This document shows, piece by piece, positions 18,308 to 28,188 of a stretch of DNA of 64,000 bases. Location of the stretch: the NCBI RefSeq assembly GCF_030413595.1, contig NZ_CP129238.1:1674001-1738000 (forward strand). Direction: 5' to 3'. Under the pieces are notes generated by a model. It saw nothing but the letters and a program-made list of their open reading frames with translations, was not told where the DNA came from and did not search any database. The DNA comes from Planococcus liqunii. Its GTDB lineage: Bacteria; Bacillota; Bacilli; Bacillales_A; Planococcaceae. Position numbers and translations under genes: made by a program. Position 1 is the first letter of the stretch. Every line of letters starts with the position of its first letter.

Positions 18308-19669
18308 TTGTCGAGCGACCCGTATTTATCCGTAAAGGCATTAACCAAATACATAAAAAAGAAATTTGATGCGGATCCCCATTTGCGTGATGTCTACGTC
18401 AAAGGGGAATTATCAAATGTGAAAATCCATACGAGCGGACATATTTATTTCACATTGAAAGATAATTCATCCCGGCTGCCGGCTGTCATGTTTGCGGCCA
18501 ATGCCCGGACCGTGAAGTTCAAACCGGAAAGTGGAATGACTGTGCTGATCCGTGGTGATGTCACCGTCTATGAAGCTTCCGGCCAATACCAGCTGTATGC
18601 CCAATCAATGCAGGCAGATGGCATCGGGGACTATTACCTGGCTTTTGAGCAGCTGAAAGAAAAGCTGGCAAAAGAAGGCCTGTTTAATGCTGTACATAAA
18701 AAGCCTTTCCCGCGTTTTCCAGAAAGAATCGCTGTCGTTACAGCGCCCACAGGGGCCGCGGTGCGCGATATCTGCATCACGCTTAACCGGCGGTATCCGC
18801 TGGCGAAAATTGTGATATACCCGACTTTGGTGCAAGGGGCGCAGGCCATCCAGTCGATTGTCCAATCCATCCAGGCAGCCAATAAAGCGGATTACGACGT
18901 CATGATTGTCGGGCGTGGCGGCGGTTCGATTGAAGACTTGTGGGCGTTTAACGACGAAGCTGTAGCGCGGGCGATTTTCCAGTCGCGCATTCCGATCATT
19001 TCGGCAGTTGGCCATGAGACCGATACGACGATTGCCGATTTTGTTGCAGATCTTCGGGCAGCAACTCCGACGGCTGCAGCGGAATTGGCGGTGCCAAGCA
19101 AAGCCGAATTGCTCGAACGGCTGCTGAGCTACCGCACCGGCATGTACCGGATGGCTTCCAATACGATCGCAAAAGAAAAAACGGCGCTTAACCGTCTGAC
19201 TTCATCGATGCCGTTTGCTTATCCAGACCGTTTATACCGCCCGTTTATCGAGCGGGTCGAACGGGCAACGGATTCCTTGCAGCGTGAAGTGATCCAGACT
19301 TACAGGCGCTCAAGAGAGCAGCATGCTTACCTGGACAGACAATTGGCGGGCAGAAGCCCGGAAAATTTGATCAAGCAATCCGCAAGCGAACTGGATCATC
19401 TGCAAAGAAGGCTAGACAGCCTGATGGGCCAATCTTTGCAAAACCGTACCCAGCAGCTGTCTTCTGCTATGCGGACACTTGATGCCCTAAGCCCATTGAA
19501 AATTATGGACCGCGGCTATTCAATTTCATACAAAGGCGGGCAAGTCATCAAAAGTGTCAGCCAGGTTGAAGAAGGCGAAAGTCTGACCATTTCAATGAAA
19601 GACGGAAAATTGGCGGCGACTGTCACAGAACGCATTTTAACAAGCAAAGGAGAAAACAAAGATGGCTGA
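18308..19669 (+). CDS. xseA: Exodeoxyribonuclease VII large subunit
   Basis: Large subunit of ExoVII, which degrades single-stranded DNA. I place the start at TTG 18308 (MSSDPYLSVKALTKYIKKKF) with GGGG at 18296-18299 upstream; the frame is open further back through the terminator hairpin into folD, which is not credible. 453 residues: OB-fold (VYVKGELSNVKIHTSGHIYFTLKD split), then catalytic domain with VVTAPTGAAVRDI, VGRGGGSIEDLWAFNDE and SAVGHETDTTIADFVAD. It overlaps xseB by 8 nt. Confidence 0.93.
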   Translation: MSSDPYLSVKALTKYIKKKFDADPHLRDVYVKGELSNVKIHTSGHIYFTLKDNSSRLPAVMFAANARTVKFKPESGMTVLIRGDVTVYEASGQYQLYAQSMQADGIGDYYLAFEQLKEKLAKEGLFNAVHKKPFPRFPERIAVVTAPTGAAVRDICITLNRRYPLAKIVIYPTLVQGAQAIQSIVQSIQAANKADYDVMIVGRGGGSIEDLWAFNDEAVARAIFQSRIPIISAVGHETDTTIADFVADLRAATPTAAAELAVPSKAELLERLLSYRTGMYRMASNTIAKEKTALNRLTSSMPFAYPDRLYRPFIERVERATDSLQREVIQTYRRSREQHAYLDRQLAGRSPENLIKQSASELDHLQRRLDSLMGQSLQNRTQQLSSAMRTLDALSPLKIMDRGYSISYKGGQVIKSVSQVEEGESLTISMKDGKLAATVTERILTSKGENKDG

Positions 19670-19898
19670 AAAAGAAATCATGTTTAACCAAGCGATGGAA
19701 CAACTTGAAGAAATTGTGCGTCAACTGGAGCAAGGCGATGTGCCGCTCGAAGAAGCGCTGACTTTATACCAAAAAGGAATGGAGCTTTCAAAAGTTTGCC
19801 ATGACAAGCTGCAAAGTGCGGAAAAACAACTGGTGACCATGATGAAGGACGGCAAAGAAGTGTCGGTTGACATAGAAACGGAAGGTACTACGAAATGA
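19662..19898 (+). CDS. xseB: Exodeoxyribonuclease VII small subunit
   Basis: 78-residue helical subunit (FNQAMEQLEEIVRQLEQGDVPLEEALTLYQKG, given here as the family's hallmark region at residues 6-38). Overlaps xseA upstream and ispA downstream (ATGA), so translation of the three is coupled. Confidence 0.94.
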   Translation: MAEKEIMFNQAMEQLEEIVRQLEQGDVPLEEALTLYQKGMELSKVCHDKLQSAEKQLVTMMKDGKEVSVDIETEGTTK

Positions 19899-20773
19899 AC
19901 TTAACCCAATTCCGAGCTTATTATGAGCCGCTGATCCAAAAAGAACTGGCGGATTTGATTGACGCCCTGTCTATTCCGGCTTCATTGAAAGAGTCCATGC
20001 ACTACTCCTTGCAGGCGGGCGGAAAAAGAATCCGGCCCATTTTACTGTTGGCCGTTCTCCACGAACTGGGCGGAGAGCATCCGGAAGCACTGAAAGTGGC
20101 TGCGGCCATTGAAATGATCCATACGTATTCGCTGATCCACGATGATCTGCCAAGCATGGACAATGATGACTTGCGGCGCGGCATGCCGACCAACCATAAA
20201 GTGTTCGGCGAAGCTATAGCGATTTTAGCAGGTGATGCTTTAATCACTTACAGCTTTGGTGTAGTGGCGAGGCTGCAGCATGTCTCGAGCGACGACAAAA
20301 TCCAATTGATCGATTTGATGAGCGTTTCTGCAGGGGCAGAAGGAATGGTGGGCGGGCAAGTGCTCGACATCGAAGGCGAAGAAAAGAAATTGACGCTTGA
20401 GGAACTTGAACAAGTGCACCGCTTAAAAACGGGGGCATTGCTGACTTACAGCATCCTCGCAGGAGCCATTCTCGGAAAAGCCACTCCCGAAGAAATGCTG
20501 GCACTCAGCCGGTTCGGCGAACATTTGGGCCTCGCATTCCAAATCCAGGACGATATATTGGACGTCACAGGAACATCGCAGGAACTGGGCAAAACTGCAG
20601 GCAAAGACGAATCGAGCGAAAAAAGCACATATCCGAGCTTGTTGACTTTGCCGAAAGCAAAAGAAAAACTGGATTATCATGCTGCCGAAGCGCTTCAAGC
20701 CATTCAGGCATTGGGCGTGGAAAAAGGGCTTCTGGAAGAACTGACAGCGTTGATCGTGAAAAGAAAAAACTGA
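19895..20773 (+). CDS. ispA: Farnesyl diphosphate synthase (polyprenyl synthetase)
   Basis: Condenses IPP with allylic diphosphates to FPP for isoprenoid synthesis. 292 residues. First Asp-rich motif DDLPSMDNDDLRRG (about residues 84-97), with GGKRIRP upstream, and second motif FQIQDDILDVTG (DDxxD). ATGA overlap with xseB. Lies just before dxs, giving an isoprenoid gene pair. Confidence 0.95.
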   Translation: MNLTQFRAYYEPLIQKELADLIDALSIPASLKESMHYSLQAGGKRIRPILLLAVLHELGGEHPEALKVAAAIEMIHTYSLIHDDLPSMDNDDLRRGMPTNHKVFGEAIAILAGDALITYSFGVVARLQHVSSDDKIQLIDLMSVSAGAEGMVGGQVLDIEGEEKKLTLEELEQVHRLKTGALLTYSILAGAILGKATPEEMLALSRFGEHLGLAFQIQDDILDVTGTSQELGKTAGKDESSEKSTYPSLLTLPKAKEKLDYHAAEALQAIQALGVEKGLLEELTALIVKRKN

Positions 20774-20865
20774 ATTTCGGCTCTCGAATTTGTACATTGA
20801 GCAGAGATTGATATAATGGAAACAGGCTATTTAATGGAAAAAATTTAAAAAAGGTGTGTGATGGA

Positions 20866-22770
20866 ATGGATCTGCATACGATTACTAGTCCATCTTTCTT
20901 AAAAGAGCTGGACAATAAACAGCTCGTTCGTTTAAGTGAAGATATTCGGCGATTTTTAATAGAAAACCTTTCCCGGACGGGCGGCCATATTGGACCGAAC
21001 CTGGGTGTTGTGGAACTGACAATTGCGTTGCATAAGGTATTTAACAGCCCCGACGATAAATTTATCTGGGACGTAGGGCATCAGTCTTATGTGCATAAAA
21101 TTTTGACGGGCAGAGCGAGCCAGTTTGATACGCTGCGCCAATTCAAAGGCTTGTGCGGCTTCCCGAAACGCAACGAAAGCGACCACGATGTCTGGGAAAC
21201 CGGCCATAGCTCGACTTCTTTGTCAGCGGCAATGGGCATGGCAGCGGCGCGCGACATCAAAAAAGCGAAAAACCACGTAATTCCGATCATCGGAGACGGT
21301 GCGCTTACAGGCGGTATGGCGTTTGAAGCCCTTAACCACATCGGCCATGAAAAAACCGACATGATTGTGATCTTGAATGACAACGAAATGTCTATTGCGC
21401 CAAACGTTGGAGCGATGCACAGCATGCTAGGCAGAATGCGTACAGCAGGCAAATACAATAAAGTCAAAGACGATTTGGAGTATTTGGTGAAGAAAATTCC
21501 GGCAGTCGGCGGAAAACTGGCATCTACGGCAGAACGCGTGAAAGACAGCCTGAAATACCTTGTCGTATCCGGCATGTTTTTTGAAGAGCTTGGTTTTACC
21601 TATCTTGGGCCGATTGACGGGCACGATTTAGAAGAATTGGAAGACAACCTGCGGTATGCCAAGAAAATCGGCGGCCCGGTCCTGCTCCACGTCATCACGA
21701 AAAAAGGGAAAGGCTTTTTGCCTGCTGAAACGGATACAGTCGGCACTTGGCACGGAACTGGCCCTTATAAAATGGAGACCGGCGATTTGGTGAAATCTTC
21801 ATCAACTGCACCATCTTGGAGCGGACTTGTAGCGGAAACTGTCCGGAAATTGGCGCGCACCGATGAACGAATTGTGGCCATTACACCGGCAATGCCGGTC
21901 GGATCTAAACTTGTCGGCTTCGCTTCTGAGTTCCCAGACCGTTTTTACGATGTCGGGATTGCAGAACAGCATGCTGCGACAATGGCAGCAGGCCTTGCAA
22001 CCCAGGACATGAAACCGTTTTTGGCGATTTACTCGACGTTCCTGCAGCGCGCTTATGATCAGGTAGTCCACGACATTTGCCGCCAGAACTTGAATGTCTT
22101 TATCGGCATTGACCGGGCAGGGCTTGTCGGAGCAGACGGCGAGACGCATCAAGGCGTCTTTGACGTTGCGTTTTTGCGGAACTTGCCAAACATGGTCATC
22201 ATGATGCCAAAAGATGAAAACGAAGGCCAGCATATGGTGCAAACAGCGATTGATTACAACGGCGGACCGATTGCCCTGCGCTATCCGCGCGGAAACGGTT
22301 TAGGCGTTCCAATGGATGCGGAACTGAAAGCATTGCCGATCGGTTCATGGGAAGTGCTGGAAGAAGGTACAGATGCGGTCATTTTAACTTTCGGAACCAC
22401 GATTCCAATGGCGCTCCATGCAGCTGAACAATTGCGTGAGGAAGGCATACAAGCCGAAGTGGTCAATGCCCGCTTTATCAAGCCGATGGACATCAGCATG
22501 CTTCACCAGATTTTCGAACGCAATGTCCCGATTGTTACAATTGAAGAAGCTGTGCTGCAAGGCGGATTCGGCAGTGCGGTATTGGAGTTCGCTGAAGAAA
22601 ACCAATACCGAGGAGCGGTCATTGACCGCTTGGGCATTCCGGATCAGTTTATCGAACACGGCGATGTGGCCGAATTGATGGATGAAATCCATTTGAACAG
22701 CGATGAAGTTGTGCGTGTGGTTAAAAAGCGTGTGAAGCCGGAAACGAAGGCGGAAACGACGGCGCTATGA
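20866..22770 (+). CDS. dxs: 1-deoxy-D-xylulose-5-phosphate synthase
   Basis: TPP enzyme for the first step of the MEP isoprenoid pathway. ATG 20866 ([17 protein letters not shown]) agrees with the family start; a GTG at 20854 lies in the ribosome-binding region. 634 residues. Motifs: [20 protein letters not shown]-binding [15 protein letters not shown]...[23 protein letters not shown] and [19 protein letters not shown]. Its stop overlaps the tlyA start (ATGA). Confidence 0.96.
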   Translation: MDLHTITSPSFLKELDNKQLVRLSEDIRRFLIENLSRTGGHIGPNLGVVELTIALHKVFNSPDDKFIWDVGHQSYVHKILTGRASQFDTLRQFKGLCGFPKRNESDHDVWETGHSSTSLSAAMGMAAARDIKKAKNHVIPIIGDGALTGGMAFEALNHIGHEKTDMIVILNDNEMSIAPNVGAMHSMLGRMRTAGKYNKVKDDLEYLVKKIPAVGGKLASTAERVKDSLKYLVVSGMFFEELGFTYLGPIDGHDLEELEDNLRYAKKIGGPVLLHVITKKGKGFLPAETDTVGTWHGTGPYKMETGDLVKSSSTAPSWSGLVAETVRKLARTDERIVAITPAMPVGSKLVGFASEFPDRFYDVGIAEQHAATMAAGLATQDMKPFLAIYSTFLQRAYDQVVHDICRQNLNVFIGIDRAGLVGADGETHQGVFDVAFLRNLPNMVIMMPKDENEGQHMVQTAIDYNGGPIALRYPRGNGLGVPMDAELKALPIGSWEVLEEGTDAVILTFGTTIPMALHAAEQLREEGIQAEVVNARFIKPMDISMLHQIFERNVPIVTIEEAVLQGGFGSAVLEFAEENQYRGAVIDRLGIPDQFIEHGDVAELMDEIHLNSDEVVRVVKKRVKPETKAETTAL

Positions 22771-23588
22771 ACAAACCGAAAAAAGAACGGGTAGATGTGC
22801 TGCTGGTAGAGCGCGGAATTTGCGAAACACGCGAAAAAGCAAAACGGGCAATTATGGCAGGCATCATCTATTCCAATGAAGTACGGATGGATCGGCCCGG
22901 TGAAAAAATCGCCGAAGATGCAGCGCTTCAGATGAAAGGCAATGACTTGAAATATGTCAGCCGTGGAGGCTTGAAACTGGAGAAAGCATTGGCAGAGTTC
23001 GACTTGTCCGTCGAAGGCAAACTGATGCTTGATATCGGTTCTTCCACCGGCGGATTTACGGACTGTGCGTTGCAAAACGGCGCTAAGCATTGTTACGCGC
23101 TGGATGTCGGCTATAATCAATTGGCTTGGAAAATTCGGCAGGATGAACGCGTTACCGTTATGGAACGCACCAACTTCCGGCATTCCAAACCGGAAGATTT
23201 TGCTGAAGGGCTGCCGGAATTTGCGACGATTGACGTCAGTTTTATTTCGCTCCGCATCATTTTGCCGGTCCTTAAGACCATTTTGGTGCCGGGCGGCGAT
23301 GTCATTGCCTTGGTAAAACCGCAATTTGAAGCAGGGCGCGAATCTGTCGGCAAAAAGGGCATTGTGCGTGATCCGAAAACCCATAAAGAAGTGCTGGCAA
23401 AAGTGGCAGGCTTCGCCATCGATGCGGGCTTCCATTTGAAAAACATGTCTTTTTCGCCAATTACCGGCGGAGAAGGCAATATTGAATTTCTGTTCCATCT
23501 GCAGTCTGCCGCTGAAGGGCAGGAAATCGCTCCTCTTTCGGCAGAACAGGTGGCAGAAACCGTTAAAGCGGCACATGAAAAACTTTAA
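22767..23588 (+). CDS. tlyA: TlyA-family rRNA 2'-O-methyltransferase
   Basis: 273 residues: N-terminal S4 RNA-binding domain ([20 protein letters not shown]) and FtsJ-like methyltransferase domain with the SAM motif [17 protein letters not shown], then [15 protein letters not shown] and [11 protein letters not shown]. Family members methylate 16S/23S rRNA and were formerly called hemolysins. Coupled to dxs; B. subtilis equivalent is yqxC. A terminator follows. Confidence 0.92.
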   Translation: MNKPKKERVDVLLVERGICETREKAKRAIMAGIIYSNEVRMDRPGEKIAEDAALQMKGNDLKYVSRGGLKLEKALAEFDLSVEGKLMLDIGSSTGGFTDCALQNGAKHCYALDVGYNQLAWKIRQDERVTVMERTNFRHSKPEDFAEGLPEFATIDVSFISLRIILPVLKTILVPGGDVIALVKPQFEAGRESVGKKGIVRDPKTHKEVLAKVAGFAIDAGFHLKNMSFSPITGGEGNIEFLFHLQSAAEGQEIAPLSAEQVAETVKAAHEKL

Positions 23589-23616
23589 ACACATTCCAGC
23601 GGGATGTGTTTTCTTT
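23587..23616 (+). terminator. Terminator after tlyA
   Basis: ACACATTCC and GGATGTGT form a stem around AGCG, followed by TTTTCTTTTT. It overlaps the last bases of the tlyA stop region. Confidence 0.75.
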
Positions 23617-23735
23617 TTGGCTTACTGGCTCTAAAAAGAGGATGCCGGGCAAGGCCGCCTTGCCGTTTGGGTTTCCCGTGTGCATTCAGTTCCTTGCTTG
23701 TTTTTCGGAAGGATTAAAGGTACGATATTAGACAT

Positions 23736-23753
23736 ATAGAATAATTATTCATT
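23736..23753. promoter_or_regulatory. ARG box upstream of argR
   Basis: GAATAATTATTC at 23739-23750, inside ATAGAATAATTATTCATT, is a perfect 12-bp palindrome equal to the core of the arginine-repressor operator. It lies 20 nt before the argR start and probably covers the promoter, suggesting autoregulation (inference). Confidence 0.7.
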
Positions 23754-23769
23754 CTGGGAGGACAATAAA

Positions 23770-24219
23770 GTGAACAAAGGCCAACGCCATATAAAAATTC
23801 GCGATTTGATTTCCAATCGTGAAATTGAAACGCAGGACGAACTCGTGGATTTATTGAAATCTGCTGGGTATGAAGTAACGCAAGCAACGGTCTCGCGTGA
23901 TATAAAAGAATTGCATTTGGTGAAAGTGCCGCTGCAGGATGGGCGCTATAAATACAGTTTGCCTGCTGACCAGCGCTTCAATCCGATGCAGAAACTGCAC
24001 CGGGCATTGACGGATGCTTTTGTCAGCATTGACGGAGCAAGCCACTTTTTGATCATGAAAACATTGCCGGGCAATGCACATGCCATCGGCTCGCTGATCG
24101 ACCATTTGGACTGGGAAGAAATCCTCGGGACGATCTGCGGAGACGATACGTGCCTGATTATTTGCCGCGACACCGAACAACGGGAAGTGCTGAAACAACG
24201 CTTGATCGAAATGCTATAA
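23770..24219 (+). CDS. argR: Arginine repressor ArgR/AhrC
   Basis: Arginine-responsive regulator. 149 residues: winged-helix N-domain ([20 protein letters not shown]...[16 protein letters not shown], recognition helix at about residues 38-54) and C-terminal hexamerisation/arginine-binding domain ([31 protein letters not shown]). GTG start after GGGAGGAC. Expected targets in this window are its own promoter and argGH. Followed by recN as in Bacillus. Confidence 0.95.
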   Translation: MNKGQRHIKIRDLISNREIETQDELVDLLKSAGYEVTQATVSRDIKELHLVKVPLQDGRYKYSLPADQRFNPMQKLHRALTDAFVSIDGASHFLIMKTLPGNAHAIGSLIDHLDWEEILGTICGDDTCLIICRDTEQREVLKQRLIEML

Positions 24220-24235
24220 AAAGAGGTGGATGGGT

Positions 24236-25933
24236 ATGCTGCGGGAACTGGATATACGCAATTTCGCCATTATCGATGCACTGACCGTCAGCTTTACGGA
24301 TGGATTGACCGTGTTGACCGGGGAAACCGGTGCCGGCAAATCGATCATCATTGATGCGGTGCATTTATTGGCAGGGGGGCGCGGTAGCCAAGAATTTATA
24401 CGGCACGGCGCTAAAAAAGCAGAAATTGAAGGTCTTTTTTCTTTGGACAATGAAAAACATCCAGTGTTCCGTAAACTGGATGAATTTGGAATAACCTCGA
24501 GCGACGGCGATATTTTGCTGCGCCGAGAGCTGAATGATAAAGGGAAAAATGTGTGCCGCATCAACGGGAAACTGGTGACCATTTCGATTCTCCGCGAAGT
24601 GGGTGCGGCATTGATCGATATACATGGCCAACATGAAACGCAGGAATTGATGGACGAGAAACAGCATGTCTATTTGCTGGATCAGTTTGCCGGCAAGTCA
24701 ATTGCCAAAGCAAAAGAAAGCTATTTGAATACCTACGACAAATACTTGAAGCTGAAGCGTGAATTTGCCTCGTACAATGAAAACGAACAGCAGATTGCAC
24801 AAAAAATCGATTTGCTGACTTTTCAGCTGCGCGAAATCGAAGCTGCTGAATTGGTGGCAGGCGAAGAGGAAGAACTGCAGCAGGAACGCAAAAGGCTGCA
24901 GAATTTCAACAAAATCTACGAATCGGTATCCGCGGCCCACGAAGCGATTCAAGGTGAATCGAAAGGGTTGGATTGGGTCGGTTCGGCGATGTCCGAACTC
25001 GAACACGCGGCTTCGGTCGACGAAGCGTTCAGCAGCCAGTCGGAAACCTTGTCGAGCGCTTTTTACCAGCTCCAGGATGTCTCCACTGAAATCAAACGCG
25101 TGATTGACGACATGGAATTTGATCCGGAACGTTTGAATGAAATTGAACAGCGCCTGACGCTGCTTCAATCGCTGAAACGGAAATACGGGGCTTCGGTAGA
25201 AGATATGCTCTTGTATTATGAAACCCAGGTCGATGAACTCGACCGGCTCATCAACCGGGACCAGCGGTTGCAGCTGGACCAGGAGAAGCTGAAAGAACTT
25301 ACGGAAGACTTGCGGGTTGAAGCGGAAGAATTGACGATTCTTAGAAAAAAAGCGTCCAAACAACTGGGACATGCCATAATGGAACAATTACAGGCTTTGC
25401 ATATGGGCAAAGCGTCGTTCGAAGTGAACTTCAGTTCGCTTCCGAATGGCCGCTTTGACCGGAATGGCCGCGACATGATCGCTTTTTATATTTCAACAAA
25501 CCTGGGCGAGCCGCTAAAGCCGTTGACAAAAGTGGCTTCTGGCGGAGAATTGTCGAGAATGATGCTCGCTTTAAAAACGATCTTTTCGAAACACCAGGGC
25601 ATTACGTCGATCATTTTCGATGAAGTGGATACGGGAGTCAGCGGCCGGGTGGCACAGGCCATTGCCGAGAAAATCGCTGCCATTTCCGTCCATTCGCAAG
25701 TGCTGTGCATTTCGCATTTGCCGCAAGTAGCGGCGATGGCGGATCAGCATTTGTTCATCGAAAAGAAAGTGGAAAAACAGCGCACGGTGACCAGTGTCCA
25801 TGAATTGGATGGCCAGGAACGCACGGAAGAAATGAGCCGCATGCTGTCCGGCGCGGAAATTACGGAATTGACATTGCAACATGCCGAAGAATTGTTGACG
25901 TTGGCGCGCGACAGAAAACTGACGATGAGGTAA
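24236..25933 (+). CDS. recN: DNA repair protein RecN
   Basis: SMC-like ATPase for double-strand break repair. ATG 24236 (MLRELDIRNFAIIDALTVSF) chosen because GAGGTGG at 24223-24229 is correctly spaced from it and touches the alternative ATG at 24230. 565 residues: Walker A TGETGAGKSII, central coiled-coil rich in Glu/Gln/Lys (about residues 160-370), signature VASGGELSRMMLA, Walker B IIFDEVDTGVSG. In B. subtilis spoIVB follows; here spo0A follows directly. Confidence 0.95.
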   Translation: MLRELDIRNFAIIDALTVSFTDGLTVLTGETGAGKSIIIDAVHLLAGGRGSQEFIRHGAKKAEIEGLFSLDNEKHPVFRKLDEFGITSSDGDILLRRELNDKGKNVCRINGKLVTISILREVGAALIDIHGQHETQELMDEKQHVYLLDQFAGKSIAKAKESYLNTYDKYLKLKREFASYNENEQQIAQKIDLLTFQLREIEAAELVAGEEEELQQERKRLQNFNKIYESVSAAHEAIQGESKGLDWVGSAMSELEHAASVDEAFSSQSETLSSAFYQLQDVSTEIKRVIDDMEFDPERLNEIEQRLTLLQSLKRKYGASVEDMLLYYETQVDELDRLINRDQRLQLDQEKLKELTEDLRVEAEELTILRKKASKQLGHAIMEQLQALHMGKASFEVNFSSLPNGRFDRNGRDMIAFYISTNLGEPLKPLTKVASGGELSRMMLALKTIFSKHQGITSIIFDEVDTGVSGRVAQAIAEKIAAISVHSQVLCISHLPQVAAMADQHLFIEKKVEKQRTVTSVHELDGQERTEEMSRMLSGAEITELTLQHAEELLTLARDRKLTMR

Positions 25934-25968
25934 ATTTGCAAGAAGCAGTCATCAGGGGGAGAAAGTTG

Positions 25969-26727
25969 ATGGACAAGATTAAAATTGCAATCGCAGACGA
26001 TAATCGCGAATTGGTAAAGCTCATGAGTGATTATTTAAGCAGCCAATCGAATATGGAAGTTGTCGCTGTCGCGTATAACGGAAAAACTTGCATTGAAATG
26101 CTGAAACAGCACGAAGTGGATGTGTTGGTGCTTGACATCATCATGCCTTATTTGGATGGCATCGCAGTGCTGGATGCCATCAAAGAAGACGGCGAATTGC
26201 GGGGGATTGACGTCATCATGCTGTCTGCTTTTGGCCAGGAATCCATTATGAGCCAGGCAGCTGAATACGGTGCTTCGTATTTCATCATGAAACCGTTTGA
26301 GACGGAACGGCTGGCCGTTCAAATCAGCCATATTATGCATAAGCGCGAAACTGTGGACAATCCGAAAAACGAAGCAGCTGCAAAGGATGAAGCCATCACC
26401 CACATGATCAAAGAAATCGGAGTTCCTCCCCATATTAATGGCTATCTTTTCTTAAAAGAAGCGGTTTCATTGGTGCTGGAAAATCCGGATGTTTTAAACC
26501 GGGTCACAAAAGAGCTTTATCCCGGAATCGCCAAACATTTTGACTCGACGCCCCAGCGGGTGGAGCGTTCCATTCGCCATGCCATCGAAGTGGTGTGGAG
26601 CCGAAAAGAAACGCAGCACATCTCCAAGCTTTTCGGATACAGCGAAGAGCATTTGGAATCAAAACCGACCAATTCCCAGTTCATTGCAATGGTTGCGGAT
26701 AGCATCCGGATGGATTCTAATTTATAA
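25969..26727 (+). CDS. spo0A: Response regulator Spo0A
   Basis: Master regulator of the stationary phase and sporulation in Bacillus. ATG 25969 with AGGGGGA at 25954-25960. 252 residues. Receiver domain has the acidic pair Asp10-Asp11, the phosphoacceptor Asp56 (VLVLDIIMPYLDG) and Lys in FIMKPF. The effector domain is complete: TPQRVERSIRHAIEVVWSR recognition helix and C-terminal KPTNSQFIAMVAD. Nothing suggests decay, although spoIVB is missing immediately upstream and spoIIIA genes are missing after efp. Its retained role is therefore probably outside endospore formation (inference). Confidence 0.94.
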   Translation: MDKIKIAIADDNRELVKLMSDYLSSQSNMEVVAVAYNGKTCIEMLKQHEVDVLVLDIIMPYLDGIAVLDAIKEDGELRGIDVIMLSAFGQESIMSQAAEYGASYFIMKPFETERLAVQISHIMHKRETVDNPKNEAAAKDEAITHMIKEIGVPPHINGYLFLKEAVSLVLENPDVLNRVTKELYPGIAKHFDSTPQRVERSIRHAIEVVWSRKETQHISKLFGYSEEHLESKPTNSQFIAMVADSIRMDSNL

Positions 26728-26880
26728 TTGATGATAAAGAATCCTTGCAATGCAGCTGGCAATTTGTTTTTTCAACTCAGTTCCACCCTCTGCAGAAGTT
26801 GCATGCAATCATTCTCTTGATGTGAATTGCCCGGTTGTTTCTTTGGATGTTATAAGAAAAACAAGAAGGGGAGGATTTGC

Positions 26881-27348
26881 ATGAACAGAAGATGGAGTGC
26901 GCTTATTGTCGGGGGTGTTTTGGTGTTGGGGGCTTGTGGCCAGGAAGATGCGCAGCCGGCAGAAGAGGAAACCGATGTAGCGGACCATGAAATGGACAAA
27001 GGCGACCATAATGCAGATGACGCCGCAAAAGAAGATGAACCCGAATCTTCTTCGGTGGACTCTTCCGATGCGCCTGAAGCAGCAAGCGGCACAGCTTCTC
27101 CGCTGATTGCACAAGGGGAAACCACAAGTTTTGTTTTTAACGAAGCCGGTGAATTTCCGCTTCACTGCGATCCGCATCCGACCATGAAAATGACCGTGAT
27201 TGTGGAAGAAGGGGCATCTACGAGCGGCGAAGCCGCAGTGGAAATGGCGGATTTCGCTTTTAGCGAAACTGAATTGACTGTTGCTCCAGGCACTGTCGTA
27301 ACGTGGACCAATCAGGATGAAGTTGAGCATAACGTCTCTTTTGACTGA
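26881..27348 (+). CDS. Cupredoxin-like lipoprotein with permuted strand order
   Basis: 155-residue exported protein. Signal peptide with lipobox LGAC (lipidated Cys19), then an acidic low-complexity linker (residues about 20-70, rich in Glu, Asp, Ala, His). Two cupredoxin pieces follow in reverse of the usual order: first the C-terminal half with FNEAGEFPLHCDPHPTMKM, holding Cys96, His99 and Met102 in the CxxHxxM type-1 copper loop; then, after a Ser/Gly linker, the N-terminal half (FAFSETELTVAPGTVVTW) ending at the first His ligand, His150 in EVEHNV, five residues before the stop. All four copper ligands are thus present in permuted order. Ribosome-binding site GGGGAGG before ATG 26881. Possible promoter TTGCCC-17-TTATAA ends near 26853. 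Function in extracellular copper binding or electron transfer is inference. Confidence 0.75.
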   Translation: MNRRWSALIVGGVLVLGACGQEDAQPAEEETDVADHEMDKGDHNADDAAKEDEPESSSVDSSDAPEAASGTASPLIAQGETTSFVFNEAGEFPLHCDPHPTMKMTVIVEEGASTSGEAAVEMADFAFSETELTVAPGTVVTWTNQDEVEHNVSFD

Positions 27349-27462
27349 CAAAGGTGAAGGATAGGCCGGGACGATTGAACCTGGCCTATTTTCTTTTTAC
27401 TTCTATCCGGATAGTCGAAAGAATCAATCGGAATCTAATTTTACTGAAAGAAGCTGATAGAG

Positions 27463-28188
27463 GTGTCCGAAGTAAAAGTATATGCCCATCGCGGAGCTTC
27501 CAAGCATGCGCTGGAAAACACGTGGGATGCGTTTCAGAAAGCTTGCGAGCTTCAGGTTGGCATTGAACTGGACGTACAGATTACCAAAGACGGAGTAGTA
27601 GTCGTGTTCCACGATGACAATTTAAAGCGCCTTGGCGGCGAAAAACGCAAAATCGAAGAAATTGATTACCAGCACTTAAAAGAAATAAAGATTGGGAAAC
27701 GATGGAAGCGCCGTTTTTCAGATCTGGAAATTCCGCTTGCTTATGAAGTGTTCCAATGGGCAAAGGAAAAGAATATTCCATTGAATGTGGAAATGAAAAA
27801 TTCATTTTCGGCCCATCCGAATGGACCGAAAATATTGGCAGCGATGCTCGATGGGCTGGACAATTTTCATGTCTCTTCGTTTAATCCGCAGCTCCTGAAG
27901 GAAATGAAGCAATTGATGCCGACAAAAGAAATGGCGTTGATCTTGAAGAAAAGCATGCCTTTAGAAACCCTTCGGCGTATGGATTGGGTAGACAGCATCC
28001 ATCTCCACAGGAAACTGTACTCGTTGTCTTTTTTGGAAGCTCTCCATGAAATGAAAAAAACCATCCGGGTCTACGGCATCATCGGCTCCGAAGCCGCGAT
28101 GAAAAAAATCGCGCCAGAGCTAAAAGGAATCATTACGGACCATCCGGAACGGATCACAAAAAAATTGCGTCTAGCCTATAACAGGTAG
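27463..28188 (+). CDS. Glycerophosphodiester phosphodiesterase
   Basis: GDPD-family phosphodiesterase cutting glycerophosphodiesters to glycerol-3-phosphate. GTG start at 27463 with only a weak upstream site. 241 residues without a signal peptide, so cytoplasmic. Motifs: VYAHRGASKHALENTWDAF, GIELDVQITKDGVVVVFHDD (metal and catalytic His), PLNVEMKN, and GIITDHPERI at the end. B. subtilis has yqiK in the corresponding place. Confidence 0.88.
   Translation: MSEVKVYAHRGASKHALENTWDAFQKACELQVGIELDVQITKDGVVVVFHDDNLKRLGGEKRKIEEIDYQHLKEIKIGKRWKRRFSDLEIPLAYEVFQWAKEKNIPLNVEMKNSFSAHPNGPKILAAMLDGLDNFHVSSFNPQLLKEMKQLMPTKEMALILKKSMPLETLRRMDWVDSIHLHRKLYSLSFLEALHEMKKTIRVYGIIGSEAAMKKIAPELKGIITDHPERITKKLRLAYNR

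Noticed and set aside
22644..23594. 316-codon open frame antisense to tlyA.
   Set aside because: Composition (Phe, Arg, His, Gln rich) is that of a shadow frame; tlyA on the + strand has clear motifs.
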